This document shows, piece by piece, positions 45,884-55,019 of a stretch of 64,000 nucleotides of DNA. Source of the stretch: Geodermatophilus telluris (GTDB lineage Bacteria; Actinomycetota; Actinomycetes; Mycobacteriales; Geodermatophilaceae); assembly GCF_900102745.1 (NCBI RefSeq), contig NZ_FMZF01000008.1, positions 62,001 to 126,000 on the forward strand, written 5' to 3'. Under the pieces are notes generated by a model. That model saw only the letters and a program-made list of their open reading frames with translations, was not told the DNA's origin and ran no database searches. Both the position numbers and the translations under genes were made by a program. How positions within the stretch are numbered: position 1 is the first letter of the stretch; every line of letters starts with the position of its first letter.

Positions 45884-47284
45884 GTGGCACCCCGCTCCCC
45901 CCGCGCCCTGGTCGCGACCCTGGTCTTCGTCGGCACGGTCGTCGCCGTCATCAGCAGCCTGGGCGCGCCCCTGGTCCCCGCCGTCGCCGCGGCCACCGGT
46001 ACCGCCCTGCCCGACGCGCAGTGGTCGCTGACCGTCACGCTCCTGGTGGGCGCGGTGGCCACCCCGGTGGTCGGCCGGCTCGGTGACGGGCCGCACCGGC
46101 GGCGGGTGGTGCTCGCCGTGCTCGCCGTCGTCACCCTCGGCGGCGTGCTGGCCGCTCTCCCGCTGGGCCTGGGCTGGCTGGTCGCCGGCCGCGCCCTGCA
46201 GGGCGTCGGGCTGGGGCTCACGCCGCTGGCCATCGCCACCGCGCGGGAGGCGCTGGCCGGCGAGCGCTCCCGCTCCACCATCGCCGCGCTGTCGGTCACC
46301 GTGGTCACCGGCGTGGGCCTGGGCTACCCGCTGGCCGGGCTGGTCGCCGAGCTGGGCGGGGTGCACGCCGCGTTCTGGGCCGGGGCCGCGGTGAGCGCCG
46401 CCGCGCTGGCCGCCGCGGCCGCCGTCCTGCCCGCCCCGGCCGCGGCGCCCCGGCGGCGGCTCGACGTCGTCGGCGCCCTGCTCCTCGGCGCCGGGCTGAC
46501 CGGGCTGCTGCTCGCGCTGGGCGAGGCCGAGACGTGGGGCCCGGCGTCGCCGCTGCTGTGGGCGCTGGCCGCCGCGTCCCTGGTCGCGCTCGCGCTGTGG
46601 GCCGCCTGGGAGCTGCGCACCCCCGAGCCGCTGGTCGACCTGCGGCTGGCCCGCGGCCGGGTGGCGCTGACCGCGCACTCCTCCGCCCTGCTGGTGGGAC
46701 TGTCGAACTACCTGCTGCTGGCCGCGGTGCCGGTGATCGCCCAGGCGCCCCCGGCCGACGGCGCCGGCTTCGGGACGTCGATCGTCGTCGCCGGCCTGGC
46801 GCTGCTCCCGTTCTCGGCGGCCAGCGTCGTCGGCGGGCGCCTGGCCCGGGTGGTCGCCGACCGCGCCGGGCAGGCCCGCGTGCTGCCGCTCGCCGCGCTG
46901 GCGCAGGGCGCGGCGTTCGTGCTGTTCGGGCTGCTTCGCAGCGACCTGTGGCAGCTGTTCGCGGTCATGGCGGTGGCCGGGCTGGGCGTGGGCGCGGCGT
47001 TCGCGGCGCTGCCCGCGCTGGTGGTCGCCGCCGTCCCGCCGTCGGAGACCGGCAGCGCGACCAGCCTCAACCAGGTGCTGCGCTACGTCGGGTTCAGCGT
47101 CGGCAGCGCGCTCACCGCCACCGTGCTGGCCGCCGCCACGCCCGCGGGCGGGGGGTCACCCGCGGCCGGCGGCTACACGGCGCTGGCCGTCGTCGGCGTC
47201 GGCGTCTGCCTCCTGACCGCCGTCGTCACCGGGCTGACCGGCCGGCCGGCGCCGGCGCGCGAGCGGGCGGCCGCCACCGGCTAG
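45884..47284 (+). CDS. MFS transporter, 14-TM drug-efflux (DHA2) type
   Basis: 466 residues from GTG. About 14 hydrophobic segments; motif A-like GRLGDGPHRRRVVLAV, motif C-like VVTGVGLGYPLAGLVAELGGVHAAFW, typical of drug:H+ antiporters. Its TAG stop shares the palindrome CTAG with the stop of the convergent polymerase gene. Substrate unknown. Confidence 0.9.
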   Translation: MAPRSPRALVATLVFVGTVVAVISSLGAPLVPAVAAATGTALPDAQWSLTVTLLVGAVATPVVGRLGDGPHRRRVVLAVLAVVTLGGVLAALPLGLGWLVAGRALQGVGLGLTPLAIATAREALAGERSRSTIAALSVTVVTGVGLGYPLAGLVAELGGVHAAFWAGAAVSAAALAAAAAVLPAPAAAPRRRLDVVGALLLGAGLTGLLLALGEAETWGPASPLLWALAAASLVALALWAAWELRTPEPLVDLRLARGRVALTAHSSALLVGLSNYLLLAAVPVIAQAPPADGAGFGTSIVVAGLALLPFSAASVVGGRLARVVADRAGQARVLPLAALAQGAAFVLFGLLRSDLWQLFAVMAVAGLGVGAAFAALPALVVAAVPPSETGSATSLNQVLRYVGFSVGSALTATVLAAATPAGGGSPAAGGYTALAVVGVGVCLLTAVVTGLTGRPAPARERAAATG

Positions 47285-48963
47285 CCCGCGTCGGCCCAGG
47301 AGCGGACGACGGCCACGTCGAGCGGGAAGTCGACGGGGAAGCCGCCGAACAGCAGCCGGCCGGCGGTGGCCGCGGCGGCGCGCACCGCGGCGTCGACCTC
47401 CCCCGCCAGGTGCGCGGGCGTGTGCACGACGACCTCGTCGTGCAGGAAGAACACCAGGTGCGGCCGCTCGGCGAGGGGGCCCTCGCCCAGCCGCCACAGC
47501 CGGTTGCGCAGGTCGGCCAGCCAGCACAGCGCCCACTCGGCGCCGGTGCCCTGGACGACGAAGTTGCGGGTGAACCGGCCCCGGGCCCGGCGGGCGCGGT
47601 CGCGGTCCTCCCGCGGGCCCTCGTCGACCGGCGCCTCGCCGAGGTCGGCCCCGCGCTGCGCCCACGCGCCCGTGGGCGGCGGCGACCCCCGGCCGAGCAG
47701 CGTGGCCACCACCTCGCCGCGCTCGCCGGCGCGGGCGGCGTCCTCCACCAGGCCGATCGCGCGGGGGTAGCGGCGGGCCAGCCGCGGCAGCACGCGGCCG
47801 CTCTCCCCGCGGGTGCCGCCGTACATCGCGCCGAGCACCCCGAGCTTGGCCTCGGCCCGCGTGGCGACGGCCCCGCCGGTGACCATGCCCTGGTAGAGGT
47901 CGGCCGAGCGGGCCGCCTCGGCCATCGCGGTGTCGCCGCTCATCGCGGCGAGCACCCGGGGCTCGAGCTGGGCGACGTCGGCGACCACGAACGCCCACCC
48001 GTCGTCGGCCACCGCGGCCGGGCGGACCTGCGCGGGCACCGACAGCGCGCCGCCGCCCTGCGCCGACCACCGGCCGGTGACCACGCCGCCGGGCAGGAAC
48101 GCCGAGCGGAAGCGGCCCCCGCGCACCCACGTCTCCAGCCACGCCCAGCCGTGCGCGGCCAGCAGCCGGGCCAGCCGCTTGTACTCCAGCAGCGGCGGGA
48201 CGGCGGGGTGGTCGACCTGCTCGAGGGTCCAGGAGCGCGTGTCGGCCACCGCCAGCCCGGCCGCCTGCAGCGCCCGCAGCAGCTCGCCCGGCGAGTCGGG
48301 GTTGAGCGCGGGCGCACCCAGCGCGGCCCGCACCTCCGCGGCCAGCCGCTCCAGCACCGGCGGGCGGGCGCCGGCCGGCGGCCGCGGGCCCACCAGGTCG
48401 GTGAGCAGCCGCTCGTGCACGTCGGCGCGCCACGGCAGGCCGGCGGAGGTCATCTCGGCGGCGACCAGCGCGCCGGAGCACTCCGCGGCCAGCAGCAGCT
48501 CCAGCCGGGCCCGCTGCGGCGAGGCGGCGAGCGCGGCCTGCTGCCGGTCGTGCTCGGCGGCGGGGTCGAGCCGGTCGGCGGGGTCGGCCAGCGGGAACAG
48601 CGTGTGCTCGGCGGCGGTCACCGGCTGCAGCGCGTCCCAGCCGGCGGCGTCCTCCCCTGCGAGCAGCGACCGGTCGGCGAACGGCGAGCGGCGGAGCACC
48701 GCGCGGGACAGCCGCAGGTCGGTGCAGCGCTCGACGCGGACGCCGGCCGCCAGCAGCGCCGGGTACCAGCGGGTGGTGTCGTCCCACACCCAGCGCACCG
48801 GCGCCGGCGCCTCCTCCCGCTCGGCGACGAGGGCCGGGAGCGCGCCGGCGGGCAGCCGGGCGACCTCGGCCGCACCGGCGTCGGGGCACCGCCGCACCTC
48901 GACGGCGTCCCCGCGGCGGCGGAGGACGATCCGCTCCACCGGCCCAGTGTCGGCGAGGGGCAC
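47281..48963 (-). CDS. accessory family-A DNA polymerase with 3'-5' exonuclease-like N-terminus
   Basis: 560 residues from GTG at 48963 (GTG 48939 is also possible). Polymerase motif A VADVAQLEPRVLAAMSGD, motif B-like TRAEAKLGVLGAMYGGTRG (Lys and Tyr of the O-helix), and motif C FFLHDEVVVHT with the catalytic Asp are intact. No 5'-nuclease domain. The N-terminal ~190 residues are a reduced exonuclease-like domain in which I do not see clear DEDD residues. Actinobacteria carry such a bifunctional 3'-5' exonuclease/DNA polymerase in addition to PolA; its role is not settled. Last gene after a helix-hairpin-helix protein and a 2-hydroxyacid dehydrogenase. Confidence 0.88.
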   Translation of the reverse strand: MPLADTGPVERIVLRRRGDAVEVRRCPDAGAAEVARLPAGALPALVAEREEAPAPVRWVWDDTTRWYPALLAAGVRVERCTDLRLSRAVLRRSPFADRSLLAGEDAAGWDALQPVTAAEHTLFPLADPADRLDPAAEHDRQQAALAASPQRARLELLLAAECSGALVAAEMTSAGLPWRADVHERLLTDLVGPRPPAGARPPVLERLAAEVRAALGAPALNPDSPGELLRALQAAGLAVADTRSWTLEQVDHPAVPPLLEYKRLARLLAAHGWAWLETWVRGGRFRSAFLPGGVVTGRWSAQGGGALSVPAQVRPAAVADDGWAFVVADVAQLEPRVLAAMSGDTAMAEAARSADLYQGMVTGGAVATRAEAKLGVLGAMYGGTRGESGRVLPRLARRYPRAIGLVEDAARAGERGEVVATLLGRGSPPPTGAWAQRGADLGEAPVDEGPREDRDRARRARGRFTRNFVVQGTGAEWALCWLADLRNRLWRLGEGPLAERPHLVFFLHDEVVVHTPAHLAGEVDAAVRAAAATAGRLLFGGFPVDFPLDVAVVRSWADAG

Positions 48964-48989
48964 GACGGTCCCGTCAGGCGACGCGCCGG

Positions 48990-50451
<1,462 letters not shown>

Positions 50452-50529
50452 GGCCGCCGACCCTAGCGCCGACCGGCCCCGCCGCCTGCGGGCCCCGGCT
50501 CCGGCGCCTCGTTGTGTACGGTTGTTCCT

Positions 50530-50811
50530 ATGACTGCGCCGGGTGAGGGCACCGAGATCCGCCCGCCGCTGCACGTCGACTCCGGCAGCCACCTGCGCTT
50601 CGGCGCCCGCTGCTCCGCCGACCACGGCCCGGTCGCCCTCGACGTCGCGCCGATCACCGTCGGCGACGACGTGGAGCTCGGCGGCGTCGCCATCGGCGAG
50701 AACACCGTCGTGGGCGCCGGGGCGGTGGTCACCCGCGACCTGCCGGCGAACGTGGTCGCCGTGGGCGACCCGGCCCGCGTGGTGCGCACGCTGGACCCGG
50801 CTGCGCCGTGA
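50530..50811 (+). CDS. half-length hexapeptide (LbH) acyltransferase-like protein
   Basis: 93 residues, [43 protein letters not shown] is the C-terminal part of maltose/galactoside O-acetyltransferases (last coils plus the GNPAKVIR-like end). The N-terminal coils and the catalytic His region of the ~185-residue family are missing, replaced by ~45 residues ([22 protein letters not shown]). It is either a degenerate or a minimal hexapeptide protein. No ribosome site: TTCCT precedes the ATG, so a leaderless transcript is possible. The TetR gene starts on its stop (GTGA). Confidence 0.7.
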   Translation: MTAPGEGTEIRPPLHVDSGSHLRFGARCSADHGPVALDVAPITVGDDVELGGVAIGENTVVGAGAVVTRDLPANVVAVGDPARVVRTLDPAAP

Positions 50812-51362
50812 GCGTCCCGGCCCGGCGGCCCCGCCGGCACGACCCGGGCCGGCGCGACCGGCTGGTGGACACCGCGCTCGACGTCGTCGCCGACCAGGGC
50901 GTCGCCGCCGCCACCCACCGGGCCATCGCGCGGGCCGCCGACGTCCCGCTGGGCTCGCTGACCTACCACTTCGCCTCGCTCACCGAACTGCTGGCCGCGG
51001 CCTTCACCCGGCACGTCGACACCGTCGCCGCACGCTTCGACGAGCGGATGCGCGCCGCACCCGACCGGGCGGCCGCGCTCGAGGCGCTCGTGGAGCACCT
51101 CACCGGCGACCTGCTGGGCTCCTCGCGCGACCTCGTGCTGGCCGTGGAGCTCCACGTCGCGGCGGCCCGGGACCCGACGCTGCGCGCGGTCACCCAGGAC
51201 TGGATGTCCCGCAGCCGCCGCAGTCTCGAGCGCCACCTCGACCCCGTCACCGCCCGGGAGGTGGACGCCCTCGTCGAGGGGCTGGTGCTGCACAGCGCGC
51301 TGTCCACCGACCCGATGACCCCCGACCAGATCCGCTCCGCGCTCACCCGCCTCGCCGGCTGA
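50808..51362 (+). CDS. TetR-family regulator
   Basis: 184 residues from GTG, overlapping the upstream stop by 4 bases. HTH at about 17-62 ([45 protein letters not shown]). The C-terminal domain is of the TetR_C_6/PsrA-like kind. It precedes an MFS gene by 24 bases and probably controls this operon, including the two esterase genes. Confidence 0.9.
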   Translation: MSVPARRPRRHDPGRRDRLVDTALDVVADQGVAAATHRAIARAADVPLGSLTYHFASLTELLAAAFTRHVDTVAARFDERMRAAPDRAAALEALVEHLTGDLLGSSRDLVLAVELHVAAARDPTLRAVTQDWMSRSRRSLERHLDPVTAREVDALVEGLVLHSALSTDPMTPDQIRSALTRLAG

Positions 51363-51386
51363 GCCCTCGCCCCCAGGACCCCGCCC

Positions 51387-52592
51387 GTGCCCCTCGCTCC
51401 CCCCGCCGTCGACGCCCGGCTGCGCCGCGCCCGCGCCGCCGTCGCCGCCTGCTTCTTCCTCAACGCCGTCTTCTACGCCGGCCTGGTGCCCCGGCTGCCG
51501 GAGGTCAAGGCCCAGCTCGGGCTGAGCAGCACCGCCCTGGGCACGGCGCTGGCCGCCCTGCCGCTGGGCGCGCTGCTGGCCGGGTTGTCGGCGGCGGCGC
51601 TCATCCGCCGGTTCGGCTCCGGCCGGGTCGCCTCCACCGGTCTCGTGCTGCTCGGCGTCACCGTGTGGACGGTGTCGGTGGCGCCCAACTGGCTGGGTCT
51701 GGCCGCCGCGCTGCTGGTGGTGGGCGCCCTCGACGCGGTCGTCGACGTCGCGCAGAACGCGCACGGGCTGCGCGTGCAGCGGCTCTACGGGCGCTCCATC
51801 CTCAACGCCTTCCACGGCGTCTGGAGCACCGGTGCGGTCGCCGGCGGGCTGCTCGGCTCGGCCGCCGCGGGCCTGGGCGTGCCGCTGGTGGTGCACCTGG
51901 GGACCTCGGCGCTCCTGTTCGGGGCGGTCGCACTCGCCGCGTCGCGGGCCGTGCTGCCCGGCCGCGACGAGCCGGAGCAGGAGCCCGGCACCGCGGCCGC
52001 GGAGCCGCCGCGGGAGGCCCCGCGCCGGCGGTCCGCCGTCCTGGCGCTCGCGGTGCTCGGCGTGCTGGCCACCTGCGGCGCGGTGGTCGAGGACGCCGGG
52101 GCCTCGTGGAGCGCGCTGTACCTGCGCACCGAGCTCGGCACGGGGGCGGCCACCGCGGGCCTGGGCTTCGTCGCGCTGTCGGCGGCGATGACCGTCGGGC
52201 GGCTCACCGGTGACCGCGTCGTCGACCGGTTCGGCCGGCGCCGGGTGGCCCGTGCCGGCGGTGCGCTCACCGCCGCGGGGATGGGCCTGGCCCTGGCGCT
52301 GCCCTCGGTGCCCACCACGCTGGCCGGCTTCGCCCTGGCCGGCCTGGGCGTGGCCACGCTGGTCCCGGCCGTGTACGAGGCCGCCGACGAGCTGCCCGGG
52401 CTCCGGCACGGGACGGGGCTGACGGCGGTCAACTGGCTGCTGCGGATCGGCTTCCTGCTCTCCCCGCCGCTGATCGGCGCGGTGGCCGACGCGACGAGCC
52501 TGCGGGTGGCGCTGCTCACCGTCGTGGTGGCCGGGCTGGGCACGCTGCTGCTGGGGCGCCTGCTGCCGGGACGGCGGGCCGCGGGCGGCTGA
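51387..52592 (+). CDS. MFS transporter (YbjJ/FucP-like)
   Basis: 401 residues from GTG. Twelve hydrophobic helices. The pattern FLNAVFYAGLVPRLPEVKAQLGLSSTALGTALAALPLGALLAG and DVAQNAHGLRVQRLYGRSILNAFHGVWSTGAVAGG is typical of YbjJ-type MFS proteins; YFGxxSILNxFHxxWSxG is their signature. Central loop Glu/Pro-rich. Function unknown, presumably export. Under the preceding TetR. Confidence 0.9.
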   Translation: MPLAPPAVDARLRRARAAVAACFFLNAVFYAGLVPRLPEVKAQLGLSSTALGTALAALPLGALLAGLSAAALIRRFGSGRVASTGLVLLGVTVWTVSVAPNWLGLAAALLVVGALDAVVDVAQNAHGLRVQRLYGRSILNAFHGVWSTGAVAGGLLGSAAAGLGVPLVVHLGTSALLFGAVALAASRAVLPGRDEPEQEPGTAAAEPPREAPRRRSAVLALAVLGVLATCGAVVEDAGASWSALYLRTELGTGAATAGLGFVALSAAMTVGRLTGDRVVDRFGRRRVARAGGALTAAGMGLALALPSVPTTLAGFALAGLGVATLVPAVYEAADELPGLRHGTGLTAVNWLLRIGFLLSPPLIGAVADATSLRVALLTVVVAGLGTLLLGRLLPGRRAAGG

Positions 52593-52626
52593 CCGGCCCG
52601 TCCACCGGCGCCGCTACGGTCCTGCG

Positions 52627-53676
52627 GTGAGCTCCTCCACCCCGCGCCGGCTGGCCACCGCGGCCGCGCTCGCCGCGCTGACCACCGCCGTCGCCCGCCG
52701 GGCCCGCACGGTCCGGGCCGTCCCGCCCGAGCTGCGGACCCGCGGTCTGTGGCTGCCCCTCGGCATCGGCTCGCGCACCGAGCTGCGGCTGGCCCGGCGC
52801 GTGTTCCTGGGCCCCACCGCTGCGGTCGAGGGCGTCGAGGTGGTGCGGCAGGACGTCCCCGGCGGGCAGGACGTGCTCGTGCACCGGCCGGCCGAGCCCA
52901 CCGGCGGGGCGCTGCTGTGGGTGCACGGTGGCGGCACGGTCGTCGGCCGGCCCGAGGGCGATGCCGACCTGTGCAGCCGGATGGCCCGCGACCTCGGCGT
53001 CGTGGTGGTCGCCGCCCGCTACCGGCTGGCGCCCGAGCACCCGTTCCCGGCGGCGCTCGACGACCTCGCCGCGGCGCTGCGCCACCTGCACGCCACGGCC
53101 GCCGACCTCGGCGTCGACCCCGCCCGGGTGGCGGTGGGCGGCGCCAGCGCCGGCGGCGGGCTGGCGGCGGCGCTGGCGCAGCGGGCGCACGACGAGGGCG
53201 TCCCGGTGGCCTTCCAGCTGCTGGTGTACCCGATGCTCGACGACCGGACGGCGCTGCGCGGCTCCCCCGGCCGCCGCGGCCGGCTGGTGTGGACGCCGCG
53301 GTCGAACACCTGGGCCTGGGCCGCCTACCTCGGGCACCCGCCCCGCGCCGACGAGCCGCGCCCGTACGCCGTGCCGGCCCGCCGTCTCGACCTGTCGGGC
53401 CTGCCGCCGGCCTGGATCGGTGTCGGCGACCTCGACCTGTTCCACGACGAGGACGTCGCCTACGCCCGCCGCCTGGCCTCGGCCGGCGTGCCCGTGCAGC
53501 TGCACCTCGAGCCGGGGATGTACCACGCCGCCGAGGTGGAGCTGCACACCAGCGCCCCGGCGATGCGCGCCTTCCAGCAGCGGGTGTTCGACGCCCTCGC
53601 CGCCGGCCTCGGCACGGCCGCCCGGACGGCGACGGCGACGGCTCGGGCGACGGGATCGGCGACCCCCGCGGCGTGA
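52627..53676 (+). CDS. alpha/beta hydrolase, hormone-sensitive lipase family (family IV esterase)
   Basis: 349 residues from GTG. Oxyanion HGGG in LLWVHGGGTVVGRPEGD, nucleophile in GGASAGGGLAAALA (GASAG in place of the usual GDSAG), catalytic Asp region WIGVGDLDLFHDED, and final His in GMYHAAEVEL. An Ala/Thr/Arg-rich tail follows the hydrolase core. Short-chain ester hydrolysis expected. The next esterase starts on its stop. Confidence 0.92.
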   Translation: MSSSTPRRLATAAALAALTTAVARRARTVRAVPPELRTRGLWLPLGIGSRTELRLARRVFLGPTAAVEGVEVVRQDVPGGQDVLVHRPAEPTGGALLWVHGGGTVVGRPEGDADLCSRMARDLGVVVVAARYRLAPEHPFPAALDDLAAALRHLHATAADLGVDPARVAVGGASAGGGLAAALAQRAHDEGVPVAFQLLVYPMLDDRTALRGSPGRRGRLVWTPRSNTWAWAAYLGHPPRADEPRPYAVPARRLDLSGLPPAWIGVGDLDLFHDEDVAYARRLASAGVPVQLHLEPGMYHAAEVELHTSAPAMRAFQQRVFDALAAGLGTAARTATATARATGSATPAA

Positions 53677-55013
53677 CCGGGACGGCCACCGCACCGCGCT
53701 TCGCCTGCCCCGCCGGGACGTTCACCGGGTGGCGCGCCGACGGCGTGCTGCGGGCGACCGGCATCCGCTACGCCCGGGCCGCCCGGTTCGCCCGCCCCGT
53801 GGCCGAGCCGCCCGCGACCGGCGTCGTCGACGCGACCGCGTGGGCGCCGGCCTGCCCGCAGCCGGAGGCCCCCGAGCTCGAGCGGCTCTTCGTCGAGCCG
53901 ATGGGCGACCTCGTCGCCGACGAGGACTGCCTGCGGCTCTCGGTGACGGTGCCCGAGGACACCGGCCCCGGGGCGGGGCTGCCGGTCCTGGTCTGGGTGC
54001 ACGGCGGCTCGTACGTCAACGGCGCCGGCGACGCGCCGATGACCGACCCCGCGGCGCTGGTGCGCGAGCAGCGGGTCGTCGTCGTCGGCGTCACCTACCG
54101 GCTGGGGCTGCTCGGCTTCCTGGGCGACGTGGGTGGCGCGGACGGCGACCGGCCGGCCAACCTCGGCCTGCTGGACCTCCTCGAGGCGCTGCGGTGGGTG
54201 CGGCGCAACGTCGCCGGGTTCGGCGGGGACCCCGACGCGGTGACGCTGTTCGGCGAGTCCGCCGGCGGTGACGCGGTGGCCCACCTGATGGTGGCCGAGG
54301 GGGCCCGCGGGCTGTTCCGCCGGGCGATCGTGCAGAGCGCTCCGCTGGGGCTGTCCCGCGGACGGGCCCGGATGAGCGCGGCCATGGCGGCCGAGGCGCG
54401 CCGGGTCGGCGCGGAGGCCCCGGTCGAGGAGGTGGTCGCCCACCAGGCGCGGGTGGCCGGGCGCGCCCGGCGGCACGGCCTGGCCGCCGCGATGCCGTTC
54501 GGCACCCAGTACGGGTTCCCGCCGCTGCCGGCCGAGGACGCGCGGGCGGCGGCGTGGGCGGCGGTGGCGCCCGAGGTCGACGTGCTGGTCGGCACCACCA
54601 GCCGGGAGGTCGCCTTCTTCGTGCCGCTGGTGCCGGCCGCGGGGCGGCTGGCGCGGGTCCCGGGCGTCGGCCGCGCACTGGTCGAGGCGGTGGTCCGGGT
54701 GCTGACCTGGCGCATCTACGGGCGCGACGCCGACCGGTTCGCCCGCCGTCACCGCCGGGCCGGGGGCCGCGCGCACCGCTACACGCTCTCCTTCGGCCCG
54801 CCCGGCGCGCCGACCACCGGCGCGCACGCGACCGACCTGCCGCTGCTCTTCCCGCACCGGCGCACCTGGGAGCACTCGGCGCTGCTCGCCGGCACGCCCT
54901 GGGCCGACGTCGAGGCGGCCGGGCGGGTGGTGCGCCGGGTGTGGGCGGACTTCGCCCGCACCGGCGAGGTGCCCGCCGACCCGGCGCCGTTCCTCGCGGT
55001 CGACGCCGGCTGA
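53673..55013 (+). CDS. type B carboxylesterase
   Basis: 446 residues from GTG overlapping the upstream stop (GTGA). Carboxylesterase B signatures: EDCLRLSVTVPED, oxyanion VWVHGGSYVNGAG, nucleophile LFGESAGGDAV, NVAGFGGDPDAV, and the C-terminal GAHATDLPLLF with His. Slightly shorter than the ~500-residue family average. No signal peptide, so cytoplasmic. With the HSL-family gene it forms a two-esterase unit downstream of the TetR and MFS genes. Ends 6 bases before the convergent kinase gene. Confidence 0.93.
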   Translation: MTGTATAPRFACPAGTFTGWRADGVLRATGIRYARAARFARPVAEPPATGVVDATAWAPACPQPEAPELERLFVEPMGDLVADEDCLRLSVTVPEDTGPGAGLPVLVWVHGGSYVNGAGDAPMTDPAALVREQRVVVVGVTYRLGLLGFLGDVGGADGDRPANLGLLDLLEALRWVRRNVAGFGGDPDAVTLFGESAGGDAVAHLMVAEGARGLFRRAIVQSAPLGLSRGRARMSAAMAAEARRVGAEAPVEEVVAHQARVAGRARRHGLAAAMPFGTQYGFPPLPAEDARAAAWAAVAPEVDVLVGTTSREVAFFVPLVPAAGRLARVPGVGRALVEAVVRVLTWRIYGRDADRFARRHRRAGGRAHRYTLSFGPPGAPTTGAHATDLPLLFPHRRTWEHSALLAGTPWADVEAAGRVVRRVWADFARTGEVPADPAPFLAVDAG

Positions 55014-55019
55014 GACCGG

